This document shows positions 9,536 to 18,008 of a stretch of 64,000 nt of DNA, piece by piece. The DNA comes from Daedaleopsis sinensis (lineage: Eukaryota > Basidiomycota > Agaricomycetes > Polyporales > Polyporaceae). Within the stretch, counting starts at the first letter, position 1; every line of letters begins with the position of its first letter. Made by a program: the position numbers and the translations under genes. The notes under the pieces were generated by a model. The model had not been told where the DNA came from, did no database searches, and was given only the letters and a program-made list of their open reading frames with translations. The stretch lies in NCBI GenBank assembly GCA_033807695.1, contig CM066304.1, forward strand, positions 1,984,001 to 2,048,000, read 5' to 3'.

Positions 9536-11926
9536 ATGTCATCTCAACCCGGCCGCATGGACAACTCGCCCGACGCCTCAGCGTCGCGCGTGTCGTCCTG
9601 GGGCTCCTCAAGCCAATCGATTCCAACGAGCTGGGGAACGCCGTCGGCGTCCTGGAACGGCTCGGACTCGGCAAGCGTGTCCAGAGGGGGAGGGGCCGGA
9701 CATGACGCCCCGCCTCTACCTCCTCCGGGCGCGCAACCCGTGATGCAGCCCCCCCAATTCTTTTATCATCCCGCCGCGGTCCCGTACGGCCACCCCAATC
9801 AGGCGTACGTCGCCCCGGCTCCCTTCCCCCATGCCAGCGCCCCCATCGCCCCGCAGGCGCCTGACCACAATGCGTGGCAGGCGGCCTACGAAGCGTCGCG
9901 TGAAACAATTGAGGCTCTGAATGCACGCATTCGGGACCTCTCGTCGCGCAACGCCACGCTCGAAGACGAGGCGCGCGACTCCCGCCGCCGAGAGCAGCGG
10001 CTCCGAGAGCGCGAAGCCGAGGTCGCGCGTCGCGAATCGGAATTGATCCGACAGCGCCCCCCGCCTATCCCGCTCCCGCAACACCACCGCTCCTACCCCG
10101 CCCCGCGCGAGCCGCGCTACGACTCCGCGCGCGAGCCCAGCCACGCATCTACAGCGCCGCGGCGCCAGGCCGAGGATCCCGCCCCGCCCAGGCGCCCGGC
10201 CGCTCCCCCTACCACAAATACGTCGCGCCAGCCCGCCGCCATCCCCGCTGGCAACGCTTCCGCGAACGCCGGTCCCTCGGGCCTGACGGCTCCCGCCATC
10301 GAGCCCGCAGCGGACCGTGACGTCGTCATGACTCCGGCGGTGAACAGCGACTCTGCGGCGTCCCGCAAGCGGTCGCGCGAGCTCGAGGAACAGCCCGCGG
10401 ACCGCGCTGGGTCGAGGACCCGCCACAACTCTCACGATGACGCCGCTCTGCTGTCGTCGGAGTTCGTCACCGGTGGCAAGCCCGACCCATCTGTCCACAA
10501 CCAGCCCCACTCCGCCTGGTACAAGTGGTTTCTCACCGCGAATACCGGCGTCGAGATCGACCGCGTAATGTCGGGCGCGCGCGTCCCTGGCGACACCGGG
10601 ATCGTACCGTATGACATCCCTGCTTGGGCCGAGAGCGAATGCGGAGAGGAGGCCGAACGGAACGAGGATAAACGTCTCGCCCGAGCCCGCGGCAAGGCGT
10701 CCAAGCGCAAAGGCCCCATCCAGACGGTTCCATCGGACCTTGCGGCGAACTGTGGAGAATGGGAGGGCCTCCCGATCGTCACCCTCCACCAAGCGCACAA
10801 CCTCCGATTCCGCGCTGTCAATGAGCACGACGAGAACGCGATGCGGCTTTACAACCGCATCACGTTCTTGTGCCAAGACACCACCGTCCGCCGCTCCGAG
10901 GGGCTGCGCTACCTCGTGCGGACGAACAACGTCGATCGCTCACACATGCGCACGGGCATCACCACTCGCGACGACGACGACGACGACGACGACGACCTCG
11001 CGGATCTCGTCCCTTCCCGCCGCGCACGACGCGTCCCCATCCTCCATAATCAATCGTCCCTCGCCGCATCGACCTCGACACATGCCCCGCGCCTCGCCAT
11101 TGCTCCCCCCTCCGCGTCGACATCCTCCACACCCGCTACAACCGCTGCCTCTGCCGAGACCACCGAGCCCCCACCCGTGTTCGTCCTCCCCGCTGTCACC
11201 GAGGCCGCCGAGTACAGCCAGAAATGGCTTACCCGGTCTCGTTGCGGCTCTAACCGGGCCCTCATATCACTCGGCAGTCCGGACCTCATCACGGCGCACC
11301 TCGCGGGCAAGGAGGTCGAGCAGTGGCCAATCGGCATGAGGTCGAAGCTCGGGGGACTCCCCAGGCCGAACGTCAAGTTCGCCATGCCGCACGGACCCGA
11401 CGTCCTCGCCGAAGCGTTTCTATCCGCACTCCTTCCCGTGGTGCCCCCTGGACAGCGAGAGCGATTCGGGGAATCGCTCTTCTTCCGAGGGGCCATCGAG
11501 ATACTCTCCCTCGAGGGCGCGTACGACTGGATCGTCGAGCGCGGGCAGTACGCCTGCATGCTCGTCGATGAGCCCGCACCCTACCCATTCGACTGCCGCG
11601 ACATCCGCTACCATCACATCGTGGCGTGGATCGCCTCCCACTCATCATCCCCCGGGGACGGCGCCGCCCTTCGCGAGTACGCGCATGCCACGCGATGCGC
11701 GCTCGAAGGCTGCGCCCTCTATACGACCACGTTCTCCCGCTACCCGCGCAAGGCGAGCGACGTGTGCCTCGACGCATACGGAGCGCACGTCCCGTCTTAT
11801 GAAATTGTGTTCGCATCCGCCCAGCCCCGCGACTACTCCCGTCCCGATGACGACATCGAGATGGGTGAAGTCCCTGGTGCTGGAACCTCTCCGGTCGCGT
11901 CCACGTCTAAAGCTTCAGCCTCGTAG
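9536..11926 (+). CDS. Additional ORF of the gypsy element (env position), function unknown
   Basis: A 796-residue frame from a good ATG (AAAATGTC) to TAG, on the same strand as pol and before the polypurine tract. The N-terminus is Ser/Pro-rich and low-complexity. A coiled coil of about 60 residues follows (about 115-175: ETIEALNARIRDL, then Arg/Glu-rich heptads). A Pro/Ala-rich linker leads to a central folded-looking part (about 310-480) ending in an Asp tract encoded by repeated GAC. A conserved-looking C-terminal domain (about 555-765) includes SQKWLTRSRCGSNRALISLG and YDWIVERGQYACMLVDE. I see no signal peptide or membrane segment, so it is not an envelope protein by sequence. I do not recognise the family. 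It may be a structural or nucleic-acid-binding accessory protein. Confidence 0.75.
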   Translation: MSSQPGRMDNSPDASASRVSSWGSSSQSIPTSWGTPSASWNGSDSASVSRGGGAGHDAPPLPPPGAQPVMQPPQFFYHPAAVPYGHPNQAYVAPAPFPHASAPIAPQAPDHNAWQAAYEASRETIEALNARIRDLSSRNATLEDEARDSRRREQRLREREAEVARRESELIRQRPPPIPLPQHHRSYPAPREPRYDSAREPSHASTAPRRQAEDPAPPRRPAAPPTTNTSRQPAAIPAGNASANAGPSGLTAPAIEPAADRDVVMTPAVNSDSAASRKRSRELEEQPADRAGSRTRHNSHDDAALLSSEFVTGGKPDPSVHNQPHSAWYKWFLTANTGVEIDRVMSGARVPGDTGIVPYDIPAWAESECGEEAERNEDKRLARARGKASKRKGPIQTVPSDLAANCGEWEGLPIVTLHQAHNLRFRAVNEHDENAMRLYNRITFLCQDTTVRRSEGLRYLVRTNNVDRSHMRTGITTRDDDDDDDDDLADLVPSRRARRVPILHNQSSLAASTSTHAPRLAIAPPSASTSSTPATTAASAETTEPPPVFVLPAVTEAAEYSQKWLTRSRCGSNRALISLGSPDLITAHLAGKEVEQWPIGMRSKLGGLPRPNVKFAMPHGPDVLAEAFLSALLPVVPPGQRERFGESLFFRGAIEILSLEGAYDWIVERGQYACMLVDEPAPYPFDCRDIRYHHIVAWIASHSSSPGDGAALREYAHATRCALEGCALYTTTFSRYPRKASDVCLDAYGAHVPSYEIVFASAQPRDYSRPDDDIEMGEVPGAGTSPVASTSKASAS

Positions 11927-11963
11927 AGGAGCTGGAACTCAAGCGTGCGACCATGGCTTGGTC

Positions 11964-11976
11964 GAGAGGGGGAGGA
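11964..11976 (+). promoter_or_regulatory. Polypurine tract
   Basis: gagagggggagga ends immediately before the TG of the LTR. This is the expected position and composition of the plus-strand primer of LTR retrotransposons. Confidence 0.85.
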
Positions 11977-12179
11977 TGTAACGGACTTGTACTATACCGC
12001 TATTAAACGGACTATTAGACGCCCTACATTGTACTATAGGCGCTGTAGCGATAGACGCCCTGGACCGGTGTTCCATTGTCTCAGTAGTACTGTACAGTAT
12101 CGGGATCGTTGTATATAAAAGTATGTACGGGTCGGTGAGAGGAGGACAACCTCTCACCACCCACCGCTGTAACCCGTCA
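11977..12179 (+). mobile_element. 3' LTR of the gypsy element (203 bp)
   Basis: It begins TGTAACGG and ends GTAACCCGTCA, directly after a polypurine tract. It contains internal short repeats (ttgtactata twice, tagacgccct twice), a TATA box (tatataaaa, 12112-12120) and then a C/T-rich stretch, so it has the parts of a promoter. The 5' partner was not found, so the end at 12179 rests on the TG...CA rule only. The next start codon, of a secreted-protein gene on the same strand, is 88 bp downstream. Confidence 0.75.
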
Positions 12180-12267
12180 CCTAGAATATAGGCTTTGGAC
12201 GAGTCACGGCAAGGGCGTGAGATAAGCGTGAACTTAACAACCTACCCTCCACATCCAGAGCTCTGCC

Positions 12268-12633
12268 ATGAAGCTCGCACTTCCCTCGCTCCTCTTCCTC
12301 TCCGCGCTCTCCGCGGCCCCCTCCGTCGTTGCCACTCCCGCCGCCGCCGCCGCCGTCAAACCAGACTGGAAATGCAACGGCTGGTGGCATGACGGCGGAC
12401 TCCACCGCTGTTCCTTCCTATTCAAAGGCTACTGTGAGGACCGCTGGGGCCAGTGCTTCCTCGACAGTATCCGGCACAAGGGCCTCACCGTGCACAACTG
12501 GCAAGCCTGGAAGCGCGACGATGGCTGGTGGCAGGTCGACCTATCCACCACCGCCGGCCTTGGGTGGCAGGTCAACTATGGCGTCACGGATATCACGAAG
12601 ATCGACCATTGGTGTCGGTATGGCTGGCAGTAG
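12268..12633 (+). CDS. Small secreted Trp/Cys-rich protein 1
   Basis: A single exon of 121 residues. A signal peptide of about 22 residues (MKLALPSLLFLSALSAAPSV) is followed by an Ala-rich linker and a compact domain. The domain has five Cys (KCNG, HRCS, GYCED, GQCF, HWC) and a Trp-rich core (NWQAWKRDDGWWQVD). It is closely related to the protein at 14327-14683; near-identity is strongest over the WQAWKRDD...GWWQVD block. An odd number of Cys suggests one free thiol or a dimer. The size and features fit apoplastic effector-like or wall-associated secreted proteins of fungi. I know no named family with this motif. A retrotransposon LTR lies just upstream and may supply or disturb its promoter. 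Confidence 0.8.
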   Translation: MKLALPSLLFLSALSAAPSVVATPAAAAAVKPDWKCNGWWHDGGLHRCSFLFKGYCEDRWGQCFLDSIRHKGLTVHNWQAWKRDDGWWQVDLSTTAGLGWQVNYGVTDITKIDHWCRYGWQ

Positions 12634-13886
12634 AGCGCACTGCTGGTATGTGACCAGTTCAAGTTGTACACCGAGATTCGGACCGTATGGGACTTACCAA
12701 CACTAACACTTGACTTGACTTTCTTAGGCGGCGAAATTCATGGAGAGCCGTCGGACTGCTCGCACAGAGCATCATGCATTAGGATCCATAGTCATCAGAT
12801 TCAACATCGTGCCATCATGTACACTATGCTTCCGAGTTCGTTATGTTATATGCGGCGATATATCGAACACTGACTGGCAATGTGAAGCTGATAATTGTAG
12901 TATCATCTCCGACTCGTACTATAAAGGAAATACGTATATGCGAGACTGTAGCTACTATGATTGTATTAAAACCCTTCACCATACTCGCTAATATCACACT
13001 TTGAATTTCAATTCTGTGAGTTATTACATCTGCAAAATGTCATACAGCTTGATCTGAATTGGAAGGATTGTAATCACAGGCAGTTATTGGTAGCACCTGT
13101 AATTACAACAATGCATTACTATGCAGGGGGCTAATTGCAAGGACAACCAATCATGGAGTCCGTCATTAATGTCATGTAATCTGGGTATCCTTATTGCAAG
13201 TGAAGTTAACTGCTTGGCATACATGTATAAAAACATCTAGTAGCATGCTTGATTACTATGTGTAAGTAGAATCTACTTACTCTGATAAAAAAGATATAGA
13301 CAAAAGAGCAGATATAGTCGTATTGTTTAGGTAGATTGTTAAGCTTCTATAGTGCAGCGGTAATTGATGCAAGTTTCGTAGAGCCTGATGATAATCTAAG
13401 GCAGTGGTTCAAGCCCTGGTATACACAGAAAACAAAAGGTGGATAACGGATCGAGGTGCACGGTAATAAGTGGGGAGAGTTAGGGATCCCTTTTGGCGTG
13501 CAAAGGGAATCATCACAGTGTATAATATCCTTTTTTAGACATGTATTGGCAGCATTGCAAGGGATTGCAGGTGGGAAGGTCAAATTGTATGCACTTGTAA
13601 AGCAGCTACATCCTGTGCTATGCCTTGTAATCCGGACAGCTTGATTGCTTGCATTGGCAGCATTGCAAGCTGTTGCAATATCTCACAATTCCCCAACAAT
13701 TTTGCAGATGTAAACGGTGCCTATTTCTGGGCGCCTACGTCTCCTAATGTGGAATCAGTCACGTCACCGTGTATCATCTCAAACACGACTCCCTCCGAGA
13801 CCACTCCTCGACAGTGTGACACGCGGACCGGGCACCCATTATTTTTTTCTCGTGCCCAGAAGTACTGGGTGTATCGCAGTGTATCG

Positions 13887-13953
13887 CCCGCACCCCACCA
13901 CCGCGGCTACACATCATTTGTCTCGTGCCCAGACCCGGGTGGTGGGGTGCGGG
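13887..13953. repeat. 16-bp perfect inverted repeat (hairpin, 35-nt loop)
   Basis: The arms are cccgcaccccaccacc (13887-13902) and ggtggtggggtgcggg (13938-13953), with no mismatch and a 35-nt loop. Both arms are preceded by related sequence (ctcgtgcccaga). It lies in non-coding DNA upstream of secreted-protein gene 2. Confidence 0.85.
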
Positions 13954-14221
13954 TAGTCCACGGGACCGTTCTGGACGTGAACACGTACTCCCGTCCTTCC
14001 TCGGAGTACATTTGTGGGGTTGTGTCTGGTTGTGTCTGGTTGTGTCCGCACCATATTTAGGATAGCCATGATGGCGTGCGCAGTACCACCAGTGAAGTCG
14101 CGTTTCATGGACATCTAGTCGTTCCTAACAAGTTCGGATCTTGGAGCTGGTTTTGATGGACTCTTGGCAGGCAAAACCATGAGCTGGAATGGCAACCCAT
14201 CGGAGGCCCCGGGGCGACAAC

Positions 14222-14228
14222 TTTAAAT
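14222..14228 (+). promoter_or_regulatory. TATA-like box of secreted-protein gene 2
   Basis: tttaaat about 100 bp before the ATG at 14327, followed by a C/A-rich leader (cacccacccacatacaccc). Position and context fit a fungal core promoter. Confidence 0.45.
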
Positions 14229-14326
14229 AGTAGATACGATCGTCGAGAGGCTCTTTCAGCAGGCCACCCAACCTACCTTCACCCACCCACATACACCCAG
14301 TATCGTCCACACCATCGACCTTCACC

Positions 14327-14683
14327 ATGAAGATCTCCATCCCCGCATTCCTCCTCGCTTCGGTGCTCGCCGCCCCCACGCTCGTGGCGGCCGACGACTG
14401 GCGATGCAACGGCCAATGGAACGATGGCATCCTCCGCCGTTACTCGTTCCTCTTCAAGGGTTACAATCAACACCCGAGTCCTGGATGCGAGGATCGCTGG
14501 GGCCAATGCTTCCTCGACCAGATCCGGCACAAGGGCCTGATCGCAGTCAACTGGCAAGCCTGGAAGCGCGACGACGGCTGGTGGCAGGTCGACTTCTCTA
14601 CCACCGCCGGCCTCGCGTGGCAGATCAACCACGCCGTCGAAGATATCACGCACTCCTGGCGCGGCTGCTGGCCCAACAAGTAA
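14327..14683 (+). CDS. Small secreted Trp/Cys-rich protein 2 (paralogue of 12268-12633)
   Basis: A single exon of 118 residues with a signal peptide of about 20 residues (MKISIPAFLLASVLAAPTLV). The mature domain matches protein 1 through SFLFKGY, CEDRWGQCFLD, IRHKGL and WQAWKRDDGWWQVD, including the Trp residues. It has four Cys (RCNG, GCED, GQC, GCW). The HRC Cys of protein 1 is Tyr here, and a six-residue insert (NQHPSP) precedes CEDRW. Even Cys count and Cys placement suggest two disulphides. Signal peptides and C-termini differ far more than the core, as expected for duplicated secreted proteins. The function is unknown; I would not assign one. Confidence 0.82.
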   Translation: MKISIPAFLLASVLAAPTLVAADDWRCNGQWNDGILRRYSFLFKGYNQHPSPGCEDRWGQCFLDQIRHKGLIAVNWQAWKRDDGWWQVDFSTTAGLAWQINHAVEDITHSWRGCWPNK

Positions 14684-15141
14684 ACCCCTGTGTTATGCCA
14701 GGCATCTGACCATTGACTTGGAGGTGTGCACGACTCGCATCATAGACATGTGTTCGGAACGCTGATGCTGTGACAATTTAGCAGCAGTGCGGAAGAGGGC
14801 ACGGGAGGGTCTGATGAAAAAAGTCGAGATTGGTAGCGGGGACCTTCGATTCACACCCTCGCCTTCGGAAGTCTGCCAGCATGCTCAGGAGTTGACTCGA
14901 ATGGTCTGTTCACGCTAATTTATTCCATGGTGTATGTATGTATGGCCGCTATGGATGTAAGATTGACTCCATTGCATATTGCGATGTGCGACGTGCGACG
15001 TGCGACGTGCGACGTGCGATAGTGCCGCTGACCAGTGGAACAAAAGTAGGGTTATCCCATCCGTGAGTGCCGGTATAGTTTATGATATAAAACAGATGAC
15101 AGGTTACATTGTCCACTGCAGCTGGATGCGCCAGTCCAGTC
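14684..15141. other. Intergenic, holds a 7-bp satellite
   Basis: Between convergent secreted-protein 2 and HMG-box genes. Apart from the gtgcgac array (14986-15020) and a short gtat repeat near 14932, nothing gene-like is seen. Confidence 0.5.
14986..15020 (+). repeat. Minisatellite, five copies of gtgcgac
   Basis: Five tandem 7-bp units; the last ends in t instead of c. It is in intergenic DNA, so copy number may vary between strains. Confidence 0.9.
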
Positions 15142-15993
15142 CTAGGTGGTATGACACGCTGGATCATGCGGAGGCATGTCGAACTGGATGTACAAACGTT
15201 CCATCTCTTCGACCGCAGGGTCTCCGTCAGGAACAGCATAGAGATCATCGGCGGCATAGCCTAATGTATATGGCTCTTCTAGCCGGCCAGCCTCTAGGCC
15301 GACCCTCGTTTTGTTGACGACCTCAGACTCCTCCGGAAAGTCGCCAATATACAAGTCATCGACTGGACACAACGAGACCTGTAGGGAGTTATTCAGCATA
15401 CTCGCGACTCAGCGCCGATAGTCATGGCGACTTGTCCTACGCACATATTTGGGCCCGCTGCTTGCTCCGGCCGACGCGACCGTGCCAGCCGCCGCGCGTG
15501 TCCTAGAAGTCGCCAGTGGTGGCTCAGCAACCGCCTTCTTCCTCCGAGCGCAAGGCTTTCGCGGGACGATTCGCACCCCGTTCTTGTACTTGTGCGGGCC
15601 CGGGCGATACTTGTACCCCGGATAGCGCTCCTTGTGCGCGAGGGCAGCCTGCTCGGCGAGGCGCGCGTAGTGCTGCTTGACCTCGGGGGGTGCGGCTTTC
15701 CACTCAGCGCCTGCAGACTTGGAGTGCACACGCTGCATGGGGCGCTTGCCCTTGTGCGTGTCCTTGTACTTCTGGCACCAGTCGGCACGGAAGAGCATGA
15801 ACGAGTTGGGTGGCCGCGGGATGTGTGGCGTGGGCTCTGGGTCCAGTCGGTCGACGTTGGACTCCGGGTCCGATGAAGAGGGAGAGGGAGAGTCGAAAGA
15901 CAGGGACGGCGGAGATGAGCACTCGGAAGAAGCGGGTGTGCTAGCTGGTCCACTTGCGGACGCAGACCGTGTTCGCGACTTCCTGCTAGTCAT
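15142..15993 (-). CDS. HMG-box transcription factor (MATA/Ste11-type)
   Basis: Exons 15993-15445 and 15378-15142 join across a 66-nt intron (donor GTGCGT, branch-like GCTGAAT, acceptor CTACAG) and give 261 residues. The start is the ATG at 15993. The N-terminus is Ser/Pro-rich. The HMG box spans about residues 58-135, opening IPRPPNSFMLFRADW and closing YPGYKYRPGPHK, the pattern of fungal mating-type and Ste11-like HMG boxes that bind the DNA minor groove. A basic tail with Arg-Lys clusters follows; exon 2 is acidic and Pro-rich and may be an activation region. Unspliced reading would stop 11 codons after the donor. Whether it regulates mating, fruiting or another programme cannot be told. 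No homeodomain or pheromone receptor genes of a mating locus are nearby. Confidence 0.85.
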
Positions 15994-18008
15994 GGTGGAT
16001 TCGGGGGGGGCCAACCAGTGGCGTAACTCGATATCGGGAGCTTGGGGCTTCTTTCCCAGCCGTTTCGCAGCTTTTATGGTACGGGAAGGTCTTTCGTTGC
16101 GACAGGGTCCATGCGTATTGGTCCACGCATGCGCAAGTCAAAGCCTAAAGCTTGAAGGCCAATACATAGGCGCGTGCCAAACCCTGCCGGCTTGAGCGTA
16201 GACAAAAGGGTGAGCCACACTAGGCCACACCTGTGGACGGATACTACCTAGTATTGTAATGCATCCTAAAGATATTCATGATTAATGACCTAGTAATCAT
16301 GAGTTCACGATATTATATAGCGAATACCGCACAAGTTGTTGTGGCACCTTCAGCACTTCAGCACTTGTTCCTAATGAGAATCAGAGACACGCCGAGATTT
16401 TGGGAGCTCTTTTTGACGAAAGCAGCAGCGAAGCTCTCCAGATTTCCATCAGGTATATGTCATAAGAGGACTGGAGAGGAACGACGCAATTGTACGACTC
16501 GGAGGTCGATGTTCATTGCCAGTGATACACTTCTTCCCCCGGGCTTCTCACAGTAAATAGATCCCACAGTTATAACTCCAGGTAGGCCATATACACATAC
16601 ACGTCGTGCCCTCGCAGATTCCGAAGCGCTCGCCAATCCTCGTTCGTATTTGAATATTGGATCCGAACCTTCGATGGGCCGTTCCGGTGGTTCTCGGAGT
16701 CTCTCTATCGCACTATTGGACGTGAGTCGGGTCTATGTCTGGTGCCAGAGGAAAGCAAAAGAGTTTAGTAGGCATGTCTAGAGAGTGTCTAGGATGAACG
16801 TGAACGTCTAGTGGCATCACAGTCTAGTAGTAGGAGGAGGTCGTGCTAGACTGCTAGTCCGACTACGCATGTAAACGCTCAAGCCCGCGGCATTGGCCGG
16901 CAGTGGGTGGCTGTGACGGAGACGGTGACAGAGTCACACTGCCACGCCACCCGGGCCTAGATCGACTTCATGTGCTACTGCGTCGTTGTGTACCACCATC
17001 AGTACGCGTACAGACTCAACGTTAAAACGTTCAACATCTACGGAAGGTGTCGGTCACCAACCTACTGGGCTGTTTACTCCGAAGAAGCTGTCGAATGCTG
17101 CTCAGCTCCTAATCGTTCATTTTATCAGGACAACAGCGCACGGGCGCACGGGGATCCATCATCCTCGAAATCATTGCCATCTCAAGTCACGAACGACCTC
17201 CAAAGGCGGGTATCATATATATTTACGTTTTTGTGGTACGTCCGCCTCCTCCTGCGCCGCATCACGCTCAATGCTAGAGGCGTCTTTCTAGCTCATCATT
17301 AATTGGTCCGCACTACTCTCCATCGCAGTACTTGATATCTCAAGAATCCCAGGTTGACGAGAGTATAGCCCTTCAAGTTGGATTCTGGATGAGGACAATG
17401 AAACAGAGGCTAGCTAGCGAGCCTAGTGGGCCTGCTACGGACGACAGCACGTCAAAGCGCATTATGCATGCACACGCCGCTCCTCCTCTTCCTCCGGCTC
17501 AAGGGCGACCGTTACTACATTTACCGAGTTATTCTTGCTGCAATATTGCTGGGATCGGAACATCGAACGTGTCTCGTATTAGGATCCGATATCTAGTGAT
17601 TTCAATCCCTACTGGAGGGCGTCATAGTGCAGCCTGGGTCCGGGGTTACTAATGCGATTTCAGCGATGCGCTCCGATCCGCCTCTTTTTGAACGCCATGG
17701 GATCCGGGTGAGTGCTATTTGTTCTCTAAATAAGAAAGTAATCCTCAATGCTTAGTCGATACAGAGGCGAGCTCTGGTTCGACGGCAGGAATGAACAGTT
17801 TTTGCCTCGATATGTACGGATAATGGCCCGGGACAGGTGATCGGGGATAGGGGATAGGGGACGTGCGGATGAAAACACCGCGGATGAAAACGCCCTCCTC
17901 GTCCCCATAAAAATGGCTGGCCAGATTCACTACCTTCCGCGTCCACCCCTACTTGTCATCTTTGCGCACTGGTAGGCTGTCCCCGAAACACCGTCTACCG
18001 ACAATACT
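15994..18008. other. 2-kb intergenic stretch
   Basis: Only short frames that lack introns, domains or good start contexts. The longest, 17332-17652, has no recognisable features. A gggatagggg repeat lies near 17846-17865. Shared upstream region of the HMG-box gene (minus) and the DUF6534 gene (plus). Confidence 0.45.

Larger units (their letters stand above)
2176..12179. mobile_element. Rearranged Ty3/gypsy (chromovirus-like) LTR retrotransposon
   Basis: The element contains gag on the minus strand (2364-3917). On the plus strand it contains protease (4845-5324), RT-RNase H-integrase-chromodomain (5367-9320), a third ORF (9536-11926), a polypurine tract (11964-11976) and an LTR (11977-12179). 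The domain order PR-RT-RH-IN-chromodomain is that of Ty3/gypsy chromoviruses. I could not find a second LTR or a primer-binding site at the left end. The opposite orientation of gag means the unit cannot be transcribed as one gag-pol RNA as it stands. Either the left end was inverted, or gag comes from another copy. The left boundary is a guess; the right boundary is well supported. Confidence 0.75.
12634..14326. other. AT-rich intergenic stretch between the two secreted-protein genes
   Basis: 12880-13700 is clearly more AT-rich than its surroundings. It holds a 17-bp direct repeat (attggcagcattgcaag at 13545 and 13653), a 16-bp perfect inverted repeat (13887-13953) and three tandem copies of ggttgtgtct near 14018-14048. 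The minus-strand frame 13347-13583 has Cys-rich coding-like residues (HCDDSLCTPKGIPNSPHLLP) and may be a fossil of a mobile element. No intact gene is seen. Confidence 0.5.

Noticed and set aside
10611..11339. 242-codon frame inside ORF3
   Set aside because: Low-complexity Thr/Pro/Ser/Arg composition in a shifted frame of a longer, better ORF.
17332..17652. 106-codon plus-strand frame upstream of the DUF6534 gene
   Set aside because: No domain, no intron, no start context and no coding-like composition.
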